DNA from: Verrucomicrobiota bacterium JB024
GTDB lineage: Bacteria > Verrucomicrobiota > Verrucomicrobiia > Opitutales > Cerasicoccaceae
Direction of reading: 5' to 3'
DNA: 64,000 nt
Assembly: GCA_030673825.1 (NCBI GenBank)
Contig: JAUTCS010000115.1
Location: 34,246-98,245, forward strand
The position numbers were made by a program, and so were the translations under genes. The notes below the pieces were generated by a model. It saw only the letters and a program-made list of their open reading frames with translations, was not told the origin of the DNA and did no database searches. Positions 45,278 through 52,878 of this stretch are shown piece by piece (positions within the stretch are counted from its first letter, which is position 1; every line of letters starts with the position of its first letter).

Positions 45278-46789
45278 CTAAAGGCGGGCGGCGGAGGCGG
45301 AACCGAGGCGCTTGACCTCTTCTTTTTCGCCCTTCAGATCGGGGGCGTCGGCGGAGTTCCAGCCGCCACCGATGGCCTTGTAGAGCGCGACGATGCTGCG
45401 CAGCGAGTCTGTCTGGCTGCTGATGAGGCTGTTCTGCTGCTCGTAGAGCGAGCGTTCGGTGTCGAGGACGTTATTGAAGTTCGTCAGCCCGCTGTCGTAC
45501 TGAATTGAGACGAGTTCGACGGCCGACTCGGCGGCCTGAGCGGCCTGATCGAGTTCCTGGCCGCGCTGGCGGTATTCATTGTAAGAGGTGAGGGCGTTCT
45601 CGACCTCTTCCATCGCCTGGAGGATGACCTGGCGGTAATTCAGGAGCGCCTGCTGCTGCTTCTCTTCGTGGATCTCGATGTTGTCGAGGGTGCGCCCGGC
45701 GGTGAAGATGTTCCAGTGCACGGGCGCGGCCATGGTCCAGACCATGCTGGAGGAGTCAAAGAGGTCGCTGAAGGAACGCGACTCCAGCCCGATGGCACCC
45801 TTGAGGGCGAAGCGCGGGTAAAGGTCGGCGGTGGCCGCGCCGATGCGGGCGGTGGCGGCGGCGAGCTCGCGCTCGGCCTGGCGGATATCGGGGCGCTGGC
45901 GCAGCAGGTCGGCGGGCACGCCGGCGGAGAGGTTCATGCCGGGCGAGGGGAGCACGCCCGCGCCGCCGACCTCGGTCTGGAGGGTGCCGGGGTCCTTGCC
46001 GCAGAGCACGGCGAGCCGATTGTAGGCGGCGTTCATGCGGATGCGAAAGAGCGGAATGGCCGCGCGGGTGTTGTAGAGGTTGGACTTGGCCTGCTCGACG
46101 TCGAGCTGGGAGGTGAGGCCGTCATTGAAGCGCTCCTCGGTCAGGTCGAGCGACTGGGTCTGGACTTTGATGTTGGATTCGGCGTTGGCGATGTGGACCT
46201 GACAGGCGCGGATCTCGATGTAGGTGAGGGCGACCTCGGCGTAGAGGGAGACGAGCACGTCGCGGTAGGACTCGACGGAAGCGGAAAACGCCGCACTCTC
46301 GGCCTCGACCTGGCGGCGGATACGCCCGAAAACATCGATTTCCCAGGCTGCGTCGAGCCCGAAGGCCATCATCCCCTGGCTGTGGAAACCACCGGGCGGT
46401 GCCATCTGGCTAAAAGCGCCGTTGTCGCTGAGCTTGGTGCTGGCGGCCTGGCCGAAGGCCTGCACCTCGGGCAGGGCCGTCCCCCCGGTATAGGCGAGGC
46501 GGGCGCGGGCTTCGCGGACGTTGGCCAGCGCGATTTGCAGGGTGAGGTTGGACTCGCGGGCATCCTCAATCAGGCCGTTGAGGACGGGGTCGTTAAACAT
46601 CTCCCACCAGCTCTGGATGGGGGCGTCGGCCTCGCCGGGCGTTTCACCGACAATGGCCAGCTGCCAGGCATCGGGCGTGGTGATCTCGGGCTTGGTGTAG
46701 TCCGGGCCCACGGCACAGCCCCCGAGGAGGGCGGCGAGCAGCAGGAGCGGAAGACGTTGCCAGGACGGCTTGTGGCGGACAAGGCGCAT
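45278..46789 (-). CDS. Outer-membrane factor lipoprotein (NodT/TolC-like)
   Basis: 503 residues. A lipobox signal peptide (LLLLAALLGGC, Cys25) is followed by AVGPDYTKPEITTPDAW, the typical opening of RND-type outer-membrane efflux lipoproteins. Two repeated helical domains contain NLTLQIALANVREARA and RPDIRQAERELAAATARIGA. It forms a trimeric outer-membrane channel. It lies 7 bp after the HlyD-type gene, giving an export operon with an adaptor and a small membrane protein but no visible pump. Confidence 0.93.
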   Translation of the reverse strand: MRLVRHKPSWQRLPLLLLAALLGGCAVGPDYTKPEITTPDAWQLAIVGETPGEADAPIQSWWEMFNDPVLNGLIEDARESNLTLQIALANVREARARLAYTGGTALPEVQAFGQAASTKLSDNGAFSQMAPPGGFHSQGMMAFGLDAAWEIDVFGRIRRQVEAESAAFSASVESYRDVLVSLYAEVALTYIEIRACQVHIANAESNIKVQTQSLDLTEERFNDGLTSQLDVEQAKSNLYNTRAAIPLFRIRMNAAYNRLAVLCGKDPGTLQTEVGGAGVLPSPGMNLSAGVPADLLRQRPDIRQAERELAAATARIGAATADLYPRFALKGAIGLESRSFSDLFDSSSMVWTMAAPVHWNIFTAGRTLDNIEIHEEKQQQALLNYRQVILQAMEEVENALTSYNEYRQRGQELDQAAQAAESAVELVSIQYDSGLTNFNNVLDTERSLYEQQNSLISSQTDSLRSIVALYKAIGGGWNSADAPDLKGEKEEVKRLGSASAARL

Positions 46790-46796
46790 GGCTGGC

Positions 46797-47927
46797 TCAG
46801 AAGGGGTTGAAGAGGTAGTTCAGGTAGCTCTCGGAGCGGATCTCGATCTGCCGCAGGAAGACAAGCGCGTCGGCGGTGCCCTTCGTGTGGACGGCGATGA
46901 GGGCGCTTGCCCCGAAGCGCACCGGATAGTCCGGGTTTTCATCCGTGAGCTTGAGGCGGATAACGAAATACATGCTCGGATGGTTCATGTTTTCGTTGGG
47001 GAGGACGCCGCTGGGCATGCCCTGGGCGCCGCTGTTGGCCCAGGCAATGCTGACGACCTCGGCCTGAAAGACATGCCCGGGGTACATCTCGAAGGCGATC
47101 TCAGCCTTGTCGCCGACCTGCACGTGCTGCATGCCGCGCTGGTCGAAGCCGCCCAAGACCCACTGCTCCTCGGTGCTGACAAAGGGCATGACCGGCTCCT
47201 TCAGACGGATGAACGAACCGGGATAGAGCTGCATGTTTGGCACGTAGCCGTCCGAGGGGGCGCGGATGATGGTGTGGTCGAGATTGTACTGGGCGGTGGC
47301 TAGCTTGGCCTCGATTTCGGCCACCTGAGCGTGGATACCATCCACTTTGGCGTCGTAGGCGATCTGGGCCGCCTGCTGGGCCGCCCGATCAACGGAGAGC
47401 TGGGCCTGGGCGTTTTTCACGCCCTGCTCCTCCTGCTGGATGCGGATGAGGGAGACGGCGTTCTTTTTCTGGGCCTCGGAGAGCTCGGCGAGTTTTTCCT
47501 GCGCGAGGGTCAACTGGCCCTCGGACTGGGTGACTCGTGCCGTGGCTTCCGCGAGCTGGGCCTTGAGTGTGGCGACGGAGGAGTGGGCGAGGGCGAGCTG
47601 GGCCTGATGCTCGCGCACGCGGTCGGCCCACGGCTCGGGGTCCATCTGAAAAAGCGGGTCGCCCTTTTTGACCGGCTCGTTGGCCTGCACATAGACGTCC
47701 TTGACGTAGCCGCCGTACTCGGGGGCCATCTGCACGACGTAGGATTGGACGAAGGCGTACTTGCTGTAGGGCGTGTACTGGCCCAGCAGGAGGATTTCAG
47801 TGAGTGCGGCGGAGACGTAGAGGCCGCAGACCATGAACTTCCAGAACAGGTTAAACGGGAGCAGCTTGTAATCGATGAAGACCAGCCGGACCAGAAAGTA
47901 GTAGGCGATAGTGAGCAGCAGTTCCAT
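46797..47927 (-). CDS. HlyD-family membrane-fusion protein, YiaV/YibH-like
   Basis: 376 residues. N-terminal membrane segments (LLLTIAYYFLVRLVFIDY and FMVCGLYVSAALTEILLLG) are followed by a split biotinyl-lipoyl/coiled-coil adaptor domain (GGYVKDVYVQANEPVKKGD; Ala/Gln-rich helices from about residue 115 to 215) and a beta-barrel domain. It links an inner-membrane component to the outer-membrane channel. Having the DUF3302 gene immediately upstream is the same pairing as YiaV-YiaW or YibH-YibI in enterobacteria, which supports the assignment. Confidence 0.9.
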   Translation of the reverse strand: MELLLTIAYYFLVRLVFIDYKLLPFNLFWKFMVCGLYVSAALTEILLLGQYTPYSKYAFVQSYVVQMAPEYGGYVKDVYVQANEPVKKGDPLFQMDPEPWADRVREHQAQLALAHSSVATLKAQLAEATARVTQSEGQLTLAQEKLAELSEAQKKNAVSLIRIQQEEQGVKNAQAQLSVDRAAQQAAQIAYDAKVDGIHAQVAEIEAKLATAQYNLDHTIIRAPSDGYVPNMQLYPGSFIRLKEPVMPFVSTEEQWVLGGFDQRGMQHVQVGDKAEIAFEMYPGHVFQAEVVSIAWANSGAQGMPSGVLPNENMNHPSMYFVIRLKLTDENPDYPVRFGASALIAVHTKGTADALVFLRQIEIRSESYLNYLFNPF

Positions 47928-47936
47928 GGCGGGTGG

Positions 47937-48353
47937 TTATTGGTCCTTGGGCTGGCCGGGGTTCTTGTCGGCGGAGGCGTCACTGTCTGCGGCGGCCTTG
48001 TTTTCAGCTTGAGCGGCGGCTTCGGCTTCAGCGGCCTTGCGGGCCTCGCGCCGGTGCTTGCGGTGCTTTTCCAGAAACTCGGGCAGCGGCTTGGGGTCTT
48101 TCTCCACTTCCGGTTCTTCGGCGCGGTAGATTTTACCGATGATGGCGTTGGAGTAGGCCCAGACCAGGGCGAACATCCACAGCGGAAAAACCAGCAGCCC
48201 CAGCAGGGAGGTGACCTCGATGGCCTTGGCCTGCGGGTGGTTGCGGTCTTGAGCGACCTTGCCCGGGTAGCAGTGAATCTTCACGATCCCCAGCGTGATC
48301 ACGATCACGGCGAAAAAGATCAATCCTAGCGAAATGTAGTCCAGTTTGGTCAT
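47937..48353 (-). CDS. DUF3302 small inner-membrane protein (YiaW/YibI-like)
   Basis: 138 residues. Two membrane helices (YISLGLIFFAVIVITLGIVK and VTSLLGLLVFPLWMFALVWA), then a charged Ala/Glu/Lys-rich cytoplasmic tail that is longer than in the enterobacterial proteins. I chose the ATG at 48353 because the family begins MxxLDYxSL. It is first in a three-gene operon with the HlyD-type and outer-membrane-factor genes. The molecular role is unknown. Confidence 0.85.
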   Translation of the reverse strand: MTKLDYISLGLIFFAVIVITLGIVKIHCYPGKVAQDRNHPQAKAIEVTSLLGLLVFPLWMFALVWAYSNAIIGKIYRAEEPEVEKDPKPLPEFLEKHRKHRREARKAAEAEAAAQAENKAAADSDASADKNPGQPKDQ

Positions 48354-48499
48354 GTTCTCGTAGCGCAGCCCCCGGCATAGTCGGACGTTAGACCGACTAA
48401 TTAATAGCAACAGAGATATTTTACGCTGCCGGTATGACAACCTCAAAGTGCCCGTGATGGCCGGTGAGAGGGAACCCTTGGGGGGATACCCCGGCTTAA

Positions 48500-48536
48500 A
48501 CACAGAGAGGGAACCGCTTGGGCTCCCTCTCTGTGT
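48500..48536 (-). terminator. Intrinsic terminator of the SGNH hydrolase gene
   Basis: A perfect 13-bp stem (48500-48512 with 48524-48536) and 11-nt loop. On the minus strand it is followed by TTTAA, 45 bp after the stop of the gene at 48581. Confidence 0.75.
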
Positions 48537-48580
48537 GGTGCATGAAATGTGTGGTTACCCCTGCTGCCAGGGAGGCTGCT

Positions 48581-49678
48581 TTAGTCCTGCGTGAGACGCT
48601 GGTTCAGCCGTTCGGCCATCTGCGCGAACCCGGCGTCGCTCGGGTGGACCGCCACTCGGTCAAAGTTGCTCTCCTCGTGGTCGATGAGCTCGGGACCCTC
48701 GATCAGGTGAAGTTTCGGGTCGGAGGAGTTTTGGGCGATGCCCCGGAGGACGTTGCGGTACTCTTCCAGCGGAAAGCGGGCCTTGCGGGGGTGCCAGCGC
48801 TCGGGCACCCACAGCGGCGTGATGAGGTATATCTCCGTGTCCGGACAGGCGGCGCGGATATCGGCGAGGGTTTGTTCGATGTTGGTCTGGTAAGCTTTCA
48901 GTGGATTGCCGCCCTGCCAGTCGTTGCAGCCCATCAGGATGGTGAGGACGTCGGGCTTGAGGTCGGCGATGTAGGTGCCGTCTTTGGGGTTTGAGCGGCG
49001 TCCGGCCAGGCCGAAGTTCACCAACTCCCAACCCTGCTCCTGCGCGATCAGGTAAGGGTAGGTGTGGTCGATACTGCTGGCGGTGAAGCCCTGCGTGATC
49101 GAGTCACCATAGGCCACGTAGCGGGTCTCCGGGGCGGGTGGGGGCGTCTCCATGGTCGCGTCCGGCGCGACGGTCAGCCCGAGGAACTCGACCGCGTCGC
49201 CGTAGGGCAAGACGATCTCATAGGTGTGCGGGCCCGCCTCGGTGGGGGCGGGGAAGGTGATATCGACGAATTCCGGCTCTCTGACCTTCTCCGTGCTGAC
49301 CGTGTCGAAGATCCACTCCGGTTGGGTCTCTCCGTCGATAAAGAACAGTCCCTGGCCGTTGCGTCCGGAGGTGGAGGTGTGCTTTGGGCTGTAATACAGA
49401 TGAGCGGTGACGGCGGATGCGTCCGTGCGAAAAGCGATGCGGGTGCCGGGGTTGTCCCAGCCATAGGCTTTGCCAGCCAGACCGAGGATGCGCTGAAACT
49501 GGGCGGCCTGGCCGGAATGCCCCTCGGGGGCGGGGACCCAATCCTGTTTGACATAGCCGCTGTAGCCGATGGCTTCCGAGTCAGCCGGGATGGAGGTGAG
49601 GGTGTCTGCGCTCAGGGAACAGGCCTGAGCGAGAAGGGCGAGGGCGATCAGGGGGTAACGGGAGAAGAGTAAGCGCAT
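48581..49678 (-). CDS. Secreted SGNH/GDSL esterase
   Basis: About 365 residues. A signal peptide (YPLIALALLAQACSLSA) is followed by an N-terminal beta domain (about 30-170) and a GDSL esterase domain: block I VAYGDSITQGF, block II NFGLAGRRS, block III MGCNDW, and the catalytic Asp/His in DRVAVHPSDAG. The two-domain layout resembles bacterial carbohydrate acetylesterases (CE2-like). I chose the ATG at 49678 because the signal peptide begins there. It is divergent from a pseudopilin gene, with two copies of the block E AT-rich motif between them. Confidence 0.87.
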   Translation of the reverse strand: MRLLFSRYPLIALALLAQACSLSADTLTSIPADSEAIGYSGYVKQDWVPAPEGHSGQAAQFQRILGLAGKAYGWDNPGTRIAFRTDASAVTAHLYYSPKHTSTSGRNGQGLFFIDGETQPEWIFDTVSTEKVREPEFVDITFPAPTEAGPHTYEIVLPYGDAVEFLGLTVAPDATMETPPPAPETRYVAYGDSITQGFTASSIDHTYPYLIAQEQGWELVNFGLAGRRSNPKDGTYIADLKPDVLTILMGCNDWQGGNPLKAYQTNIEQTLADIRAACPDTEIYLITPLWVPERWHPRKARFPLEEYRNVLRGIAQNSSDPKLHLIEGPELIDHEESNFDRVAVHPSDAGFAQMAERLNQRLTQD

Positions 49679-49693
49679 GGACAATGGATTGAG

Positions 49694-49720
49694 TTTTGTA
49701 TTTATTTTATCTAAACAAAA
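49694..49720. promoter_or_regulatory. Block E AT-rich operator candidate (site 1)
   Basis: TTTGTATTTA followed after 7 bases by TAAACAAAAG, just upstream of the minus-strand esterase gene. The same halves occur at 51622. Coordinates may be off by one base. Confidence 0.5.
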
Positions 49721-49827
49721 GCGATACATAATTTTTAGATTTCCACTCAAGAATCGTTGAGTCAATTAAAATCCTTTATTTGAAGGGATTCAGCTTGACT
49801 CTTCCTGTATTTCATATCATAAACATG

Positions 49828-49845
49828 TTTGTAATATAAAAACAA
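49828..49845 (+). promoter_or_regulatory. Block E AT-rich operator candidate (site 2)
   Basis: TTTGTAATATAAAAACAA is an imperfect inverted repeat like the site at 51622. It lies upstream of the pseudopilin gene. Confidence 0.45.
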
Positions 49846-49962
49846 TAACCCCAACGTCTCATCCTCTTGTTCTTGTTTTGCCCATTGTCTCGAAGTGCCC
49901 CGCCTGTGCAGGCTGTACGGCGGTTTGCGTTGTCGTCCTCCGGTCTGTCTGATGCTGTGCGT

Positions 49963-50664
49963 ATGCGACGCCGTACAGGCTTTTCACTGATGGAGCTGTT
50001 GGTGGTGATTGTTGTGATCGCCATTGTGTCCGGGATTGTGGTTGTTGTGGCGGGAGGCGTCCTTGAGAAGGCGCGCCTGCTCAAGTCCTCGGGGAATCTT
50101 CGCTCGATCGGGGTTGGTGTGGCCAATTACATGGCGGATCATAATAACACCTACCCGCTGCGGGCGAAAAGCGGGTGGAGTGGTCCCTATTGGACGGACT
50201 ATGTGGAGCCGTATCTTGAGGATCCGGTGAAGGGTGAGTGGCGCGATCAAAATGGCCGCGAATATGCGATTGCGCCAGCTTTTGTGGACCCGATGCTCGA
50301 CAATGATGCCCATCATAGCATTGGCGACTATGGGGCGCACAATCGCATCTTTGTGCGTGGCCTTACTGAAGAAGAGGCTGCGGCGGGCCAGAGCCTTGTT
50401 TTGACCCGCGGGGAGGATATTTACCGGCCGAGTCGGACGATTATGGTGACGACGGCGGAGGTTACCAGTGGCGGGCGTGAGATTGGTAGCTGGTTTATTG
50501 AGGTCAGTCAGTTCATTCCCAATCCCGATAATGACCGGTACGCGCGTCCGTCGGACCGTGGGACGGGTAATGTGCTCGCGCTCTTCTGTGACGGCCACAC
50601 GGAGTCGATTCCGATGGAGGAGCTCAAGGAGAAGCGGCAGGACTATTTCCTGCTTGAGCCTTGA
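49963..50664 (+). CDS. Standalone pseudopilin-like protein
   Basis: About 233 residues. A short leader RRRTG precedes the prepilin motif FSLMELLVVIVVIAIVSGIV, then a helical stalk (EKARLLKSSGNLRSIGVGVANY) and a C-terminal domain ending VLALFCDGHTESIP, the DGH element typical of these standalone pseudopilins. I chose the ATG at 49963, which gives a standard leader; the frame is open from 49867. No assembly genes are near. It lies between an esterase gene and the IclR gene, and AT-rich operator candidates flank the region. Confidence 0.8.
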   Translation: MRRRTGFSLMELLVVIVVIAIVSGIVVVVAGGVLEKARLLKSSGNLRSIGVGVANYMADHNNTYPLRAKSGWSGPYWTDYVEPYLEDPVKGEWRDQNGREYAIAPAFVDPMLDNDAHHSIGDYGAHNRIFVRGLTEEEAAAGQSLVLTRGEDIYRPSRTIMVTTAEVTSGGREIGSWFIEVSQFIPNPDNDRYARPSDRGTGNVLALFCDGHTESIPMEELKEKRQDYFLLEP

Positions 50665-50705
50665 TTGGGGGTGATTGTTGTCCTGTGGGACGGTGGGCGC
50701 TGCTT

Positions 50706-51485
50706 TCAGCGCTCCTTGGACGGCTTCATGGCTGCGTCCCAGGTTAGCTCGATTTTTTTTGCGGCGGCTTGCAGGGCTTTCAGGTGGTTGTCGTTGCTCT
50801 CGGTTTTGTTTAGTCGGATGGTCGGGGCGCTCAGGCCCAGGCCGGCGATGGTCATGCCCCAGGGGTCGCGGATGGGGACTGCCATGGCGCTGATGCCTTC
50901 ACAGAGTTCCTCGTGGGTCATGGAGAAGCCCTGCTCGTTGATCTCCTGCAGCTGTTTTTTGAGAATGTCGGGGGCGGTGATGGTGTATTCGGTGAATTGA
51001 TGCAGGGGGTTGGCGGCGAGGTAGGCATCCAGTTCGGTCGGGGTGAGTGAGGCCAACAGGACCTTCCCGACGGCTGTGCAGTAGGCGAGATCGCGCAGTT
51101 CTTCAGGTTCGTCGGCGCGGAGGGCCTGTTTGCTGGGGATGTAGTCGAGGTTGATGATGCGACCGTTGTCGATGGTGCAGATCATGACGGATTCCATCTG
51201 CCGATCGGCCAGACTCTGAACGATGGGGTGGGCCGAGGCGGTCAGGGTGCGGAAGTAGGATGAGTGCCGTCCGAGGAGCATGAGCCGGATGCCGGGGTGG
51301 AAGGCCTTGGTGTCGGGGTCCTGGCGGACGTAGCCCCTCTGGCGGAAGGTTGTGGCTATGTTGTGGATAGTGGCGACATTCAAGTCGAGCTGCTTGGCCA
51401 GGGTGCGCGTGCCGATCCCGTTGGGGGCGTGGAAGATGGCCTCCAGGATGGAGAGGCTTTTATCGAGGGTAAGGACTTTTGGCAT
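50706..51485 (-). CDS. IclR-family transcriptional regulator
   Basis: 259 residues, the normal length. N-terminal winged helix (SLSILEAIF..GIGTRTLAKQLDLNVATIHN) and C-terminal IclR effector domain (SVMICTIDNGRIINLDYIPS, RDLAYCTAVGKVLLASLT, HEELCEGISAMAVPIRD). I chose the ATG at 51485 because the family starts there; the frame stays open to 51728 but that part is AT-rich and lacks domain homology. It is divergent from the PEP-CTERM gene at 51687 and probably controls block E. Confidence 0.93.
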   Translation of the reverse strand: MPKVLTLDKSLSILEAIFHAPNGIGTRTLAKQLDLNVATIHNIATTFRQRGYVRQDPDTKAFHPGIRLMLLGRHSSYFRTLTASAHPIVQSLADRQMESVMICTIDNGRIINLDYIPSKQALRADEPEELRDLAYCTAVGKVLLASLTPTELDAYLAANPLHQFTEYTITAPDILKKQLQEINEQGFSMTHEELCEGISAMAVPIRDPWGMTIAGLGLSAPTIRLNKTESNDNHLKALQAAAKKIELTWDAAMKPSKER

Positions 51486-51621
51486 GATGTTAATGATTGA
51501 TAAACGATGTTTTGTCTTTTTCAAGATTTTTAAATATAAATATACGAAATACAGGCAGTATAGATGGGGCATATATAGATTAATAATGGCTTGACACTCG
51601 ATCCTGTTCATATCTATATTG

Positions 51622-51642
51622 TTTGTATTTAGAAAACAAAAG
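51622..51642. promoter_or_regulatory. Block E AT-rich operator candidate (site 3)
   Basis: TTTGTATTTAGAAAACAAA plus AG is the most symmetric copy, in the gap between the IclR gene and the divergent PEP-CTERM gene, so it may serve both. Confidence 0.55.
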
Positions 51643-51686
51643 TACAGTATGTGCTTTATGGACTGTTTCTTAACCCCTCCTGAATT

Positions 51687-52646
51687 ATGAAGAAATCCCC
51701 AGATACAACCCGCTCCAACCTGTCCCATAACCTTCCGTCTGCCCGCCTGCTTAAGGGTGGATTGCTCGCCCTCGGGCTGAGTGGCCTCATGGCCTCCAGT
51801 CTCTCGGCGGCCACGCTCGCCTACTGGGAGTTCGAAACCCCGTCCCTGACGGTGGACTCCTCTGGCAACAACTACACCCTGACGATGGAGAGTGACCGCA
51901 TCGGTGCCTACACGCTCCCCACGAGCTCGGGTGCCGGTTCAGCCTTCCCGAAGACCATTTACGGGCAGGCCAATACCCAGGCCATTCAAGGACTTTACAC
52001 GGACACCAGCTTTAGCCTGTCCAACATGAATGCTCCGTCCACGCTGACAACCGCATTGAACAGCGCCTCGTCCTTTACACTGGAAGCTTTCATCAACATG
52101 TCTGCGAAGGGGACCAGCACGCGAAGCATTCTTGGGCTTGGCGGTGGCCAGACCGACGGTTGCTGGACCCTGGGTGTCAGTTCGGGGACCTCTGGATTGG
52201 GCGACAGCGTGCTGTTTTTGCAGTATGCCCGTGCCGCCGGTGAATGGGGGAAGAATTCGCTCACCAACCTGAATTCAGGCTATCAGATCGAAGTGGGCAA
52301 GGACTACTATATCGCCCTGTCTATGAATAAATTCGATGAGACCACGGATGGTGTCATTTTCTATATTAAAAATCTGACGGATGATACGGACATGGTCACG
52401 ATTACGCTCAGCAGAAGCGCGGCCGCCGCCACTATGTATGATTCAACGACCTACGACTTGACGATAGGCAACTCGATTACGGCTACGCCGTGGGCCGGAA
52501 CCATCGACAACGTGCGAATTTCTGATGCACAGGTCGCGGTGCCGGACCTGCTTATCTCCAACATCCCCGAAGCTTCCTCGGCCATGTGGCTGGGCGGTTT
52601 GATCGCGGTCTTGGCTGCGATGCGTTTTATCCGCCGTCGCCGCTAA
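51687..52646 (+). CDS. PEP-CTERM-like protein with LamG-type domain
   Basis: 319 residues. A signal peptide (LLKGGLLALGLSGLMASSLSA) is followed by a concanavalin/LamG-like domain (AYWEFETPSLTVDSSGNN, SSFTLEAFINMS, AGTIDNVRISDAQVA). The C-terminal sorting signal is degenerate: NIPEASSAMW, hydrophobic LGGLIAVLAAM, RFIRRRR, with PEA in place of PEP. A LamG fold suggests glycan binding. It is divergent from the IclR gene with a shared operator candidate. Confidence 0.85.
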   Translation: MKKSPDTTRSNLSHNLPSARLLKGGLLALGLSGLMASSLSAATLAYWEFETPSLTVDSSGNNYTLTMESDRIGAYTLPTSSGAGSAFPKTIYGQANTQAIQGLYTDTSFSLSNMNAPSTLTTALNSASSFTLEAFINMSAKGTSTRSILGLGGGQTDGCWTLGVSSGTSGLGDSVLFLQYARAAGEWGKNSLTNLNSGYQIEVGKDYYIALSMNKFDETTDGVIFYIKNLTDDTDMVTITLSRSAAAATMYDSTTYDLTIGNSITATPWAGTIDNVRISDAQVAVPDLLISNIPEASSAMWLGGLIAVLAAMRFIRRRR

Positions 52647-52878
52647 AGCGATCGCTCGGATTGAATGGGATTTCGCCCGCGCCGGGGCGGCACGTTGATT
52701 GCGACGGAGCCGCCCCGGTATTCGGCGGGTAACTGGCGGTGAGTGCCAGCTTTCAGGGGACCGAAAGTGCCTCCCTGGGACGGGTCATGTCTGTCGCCAG
52801 GGCTCGCCGCTTCACTGCGGGTTCCGGTGTTGCCGAAATTACGCATATTAAACCACACAAAAAGTCTGGAGATAATTT

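Noticed and set aside
51486..51728. N-terminal extension of the IclR protein
   Set aside because: An AT-rich, low-complexity frame containing the operator candidate; the family's normal length starts at 51485.
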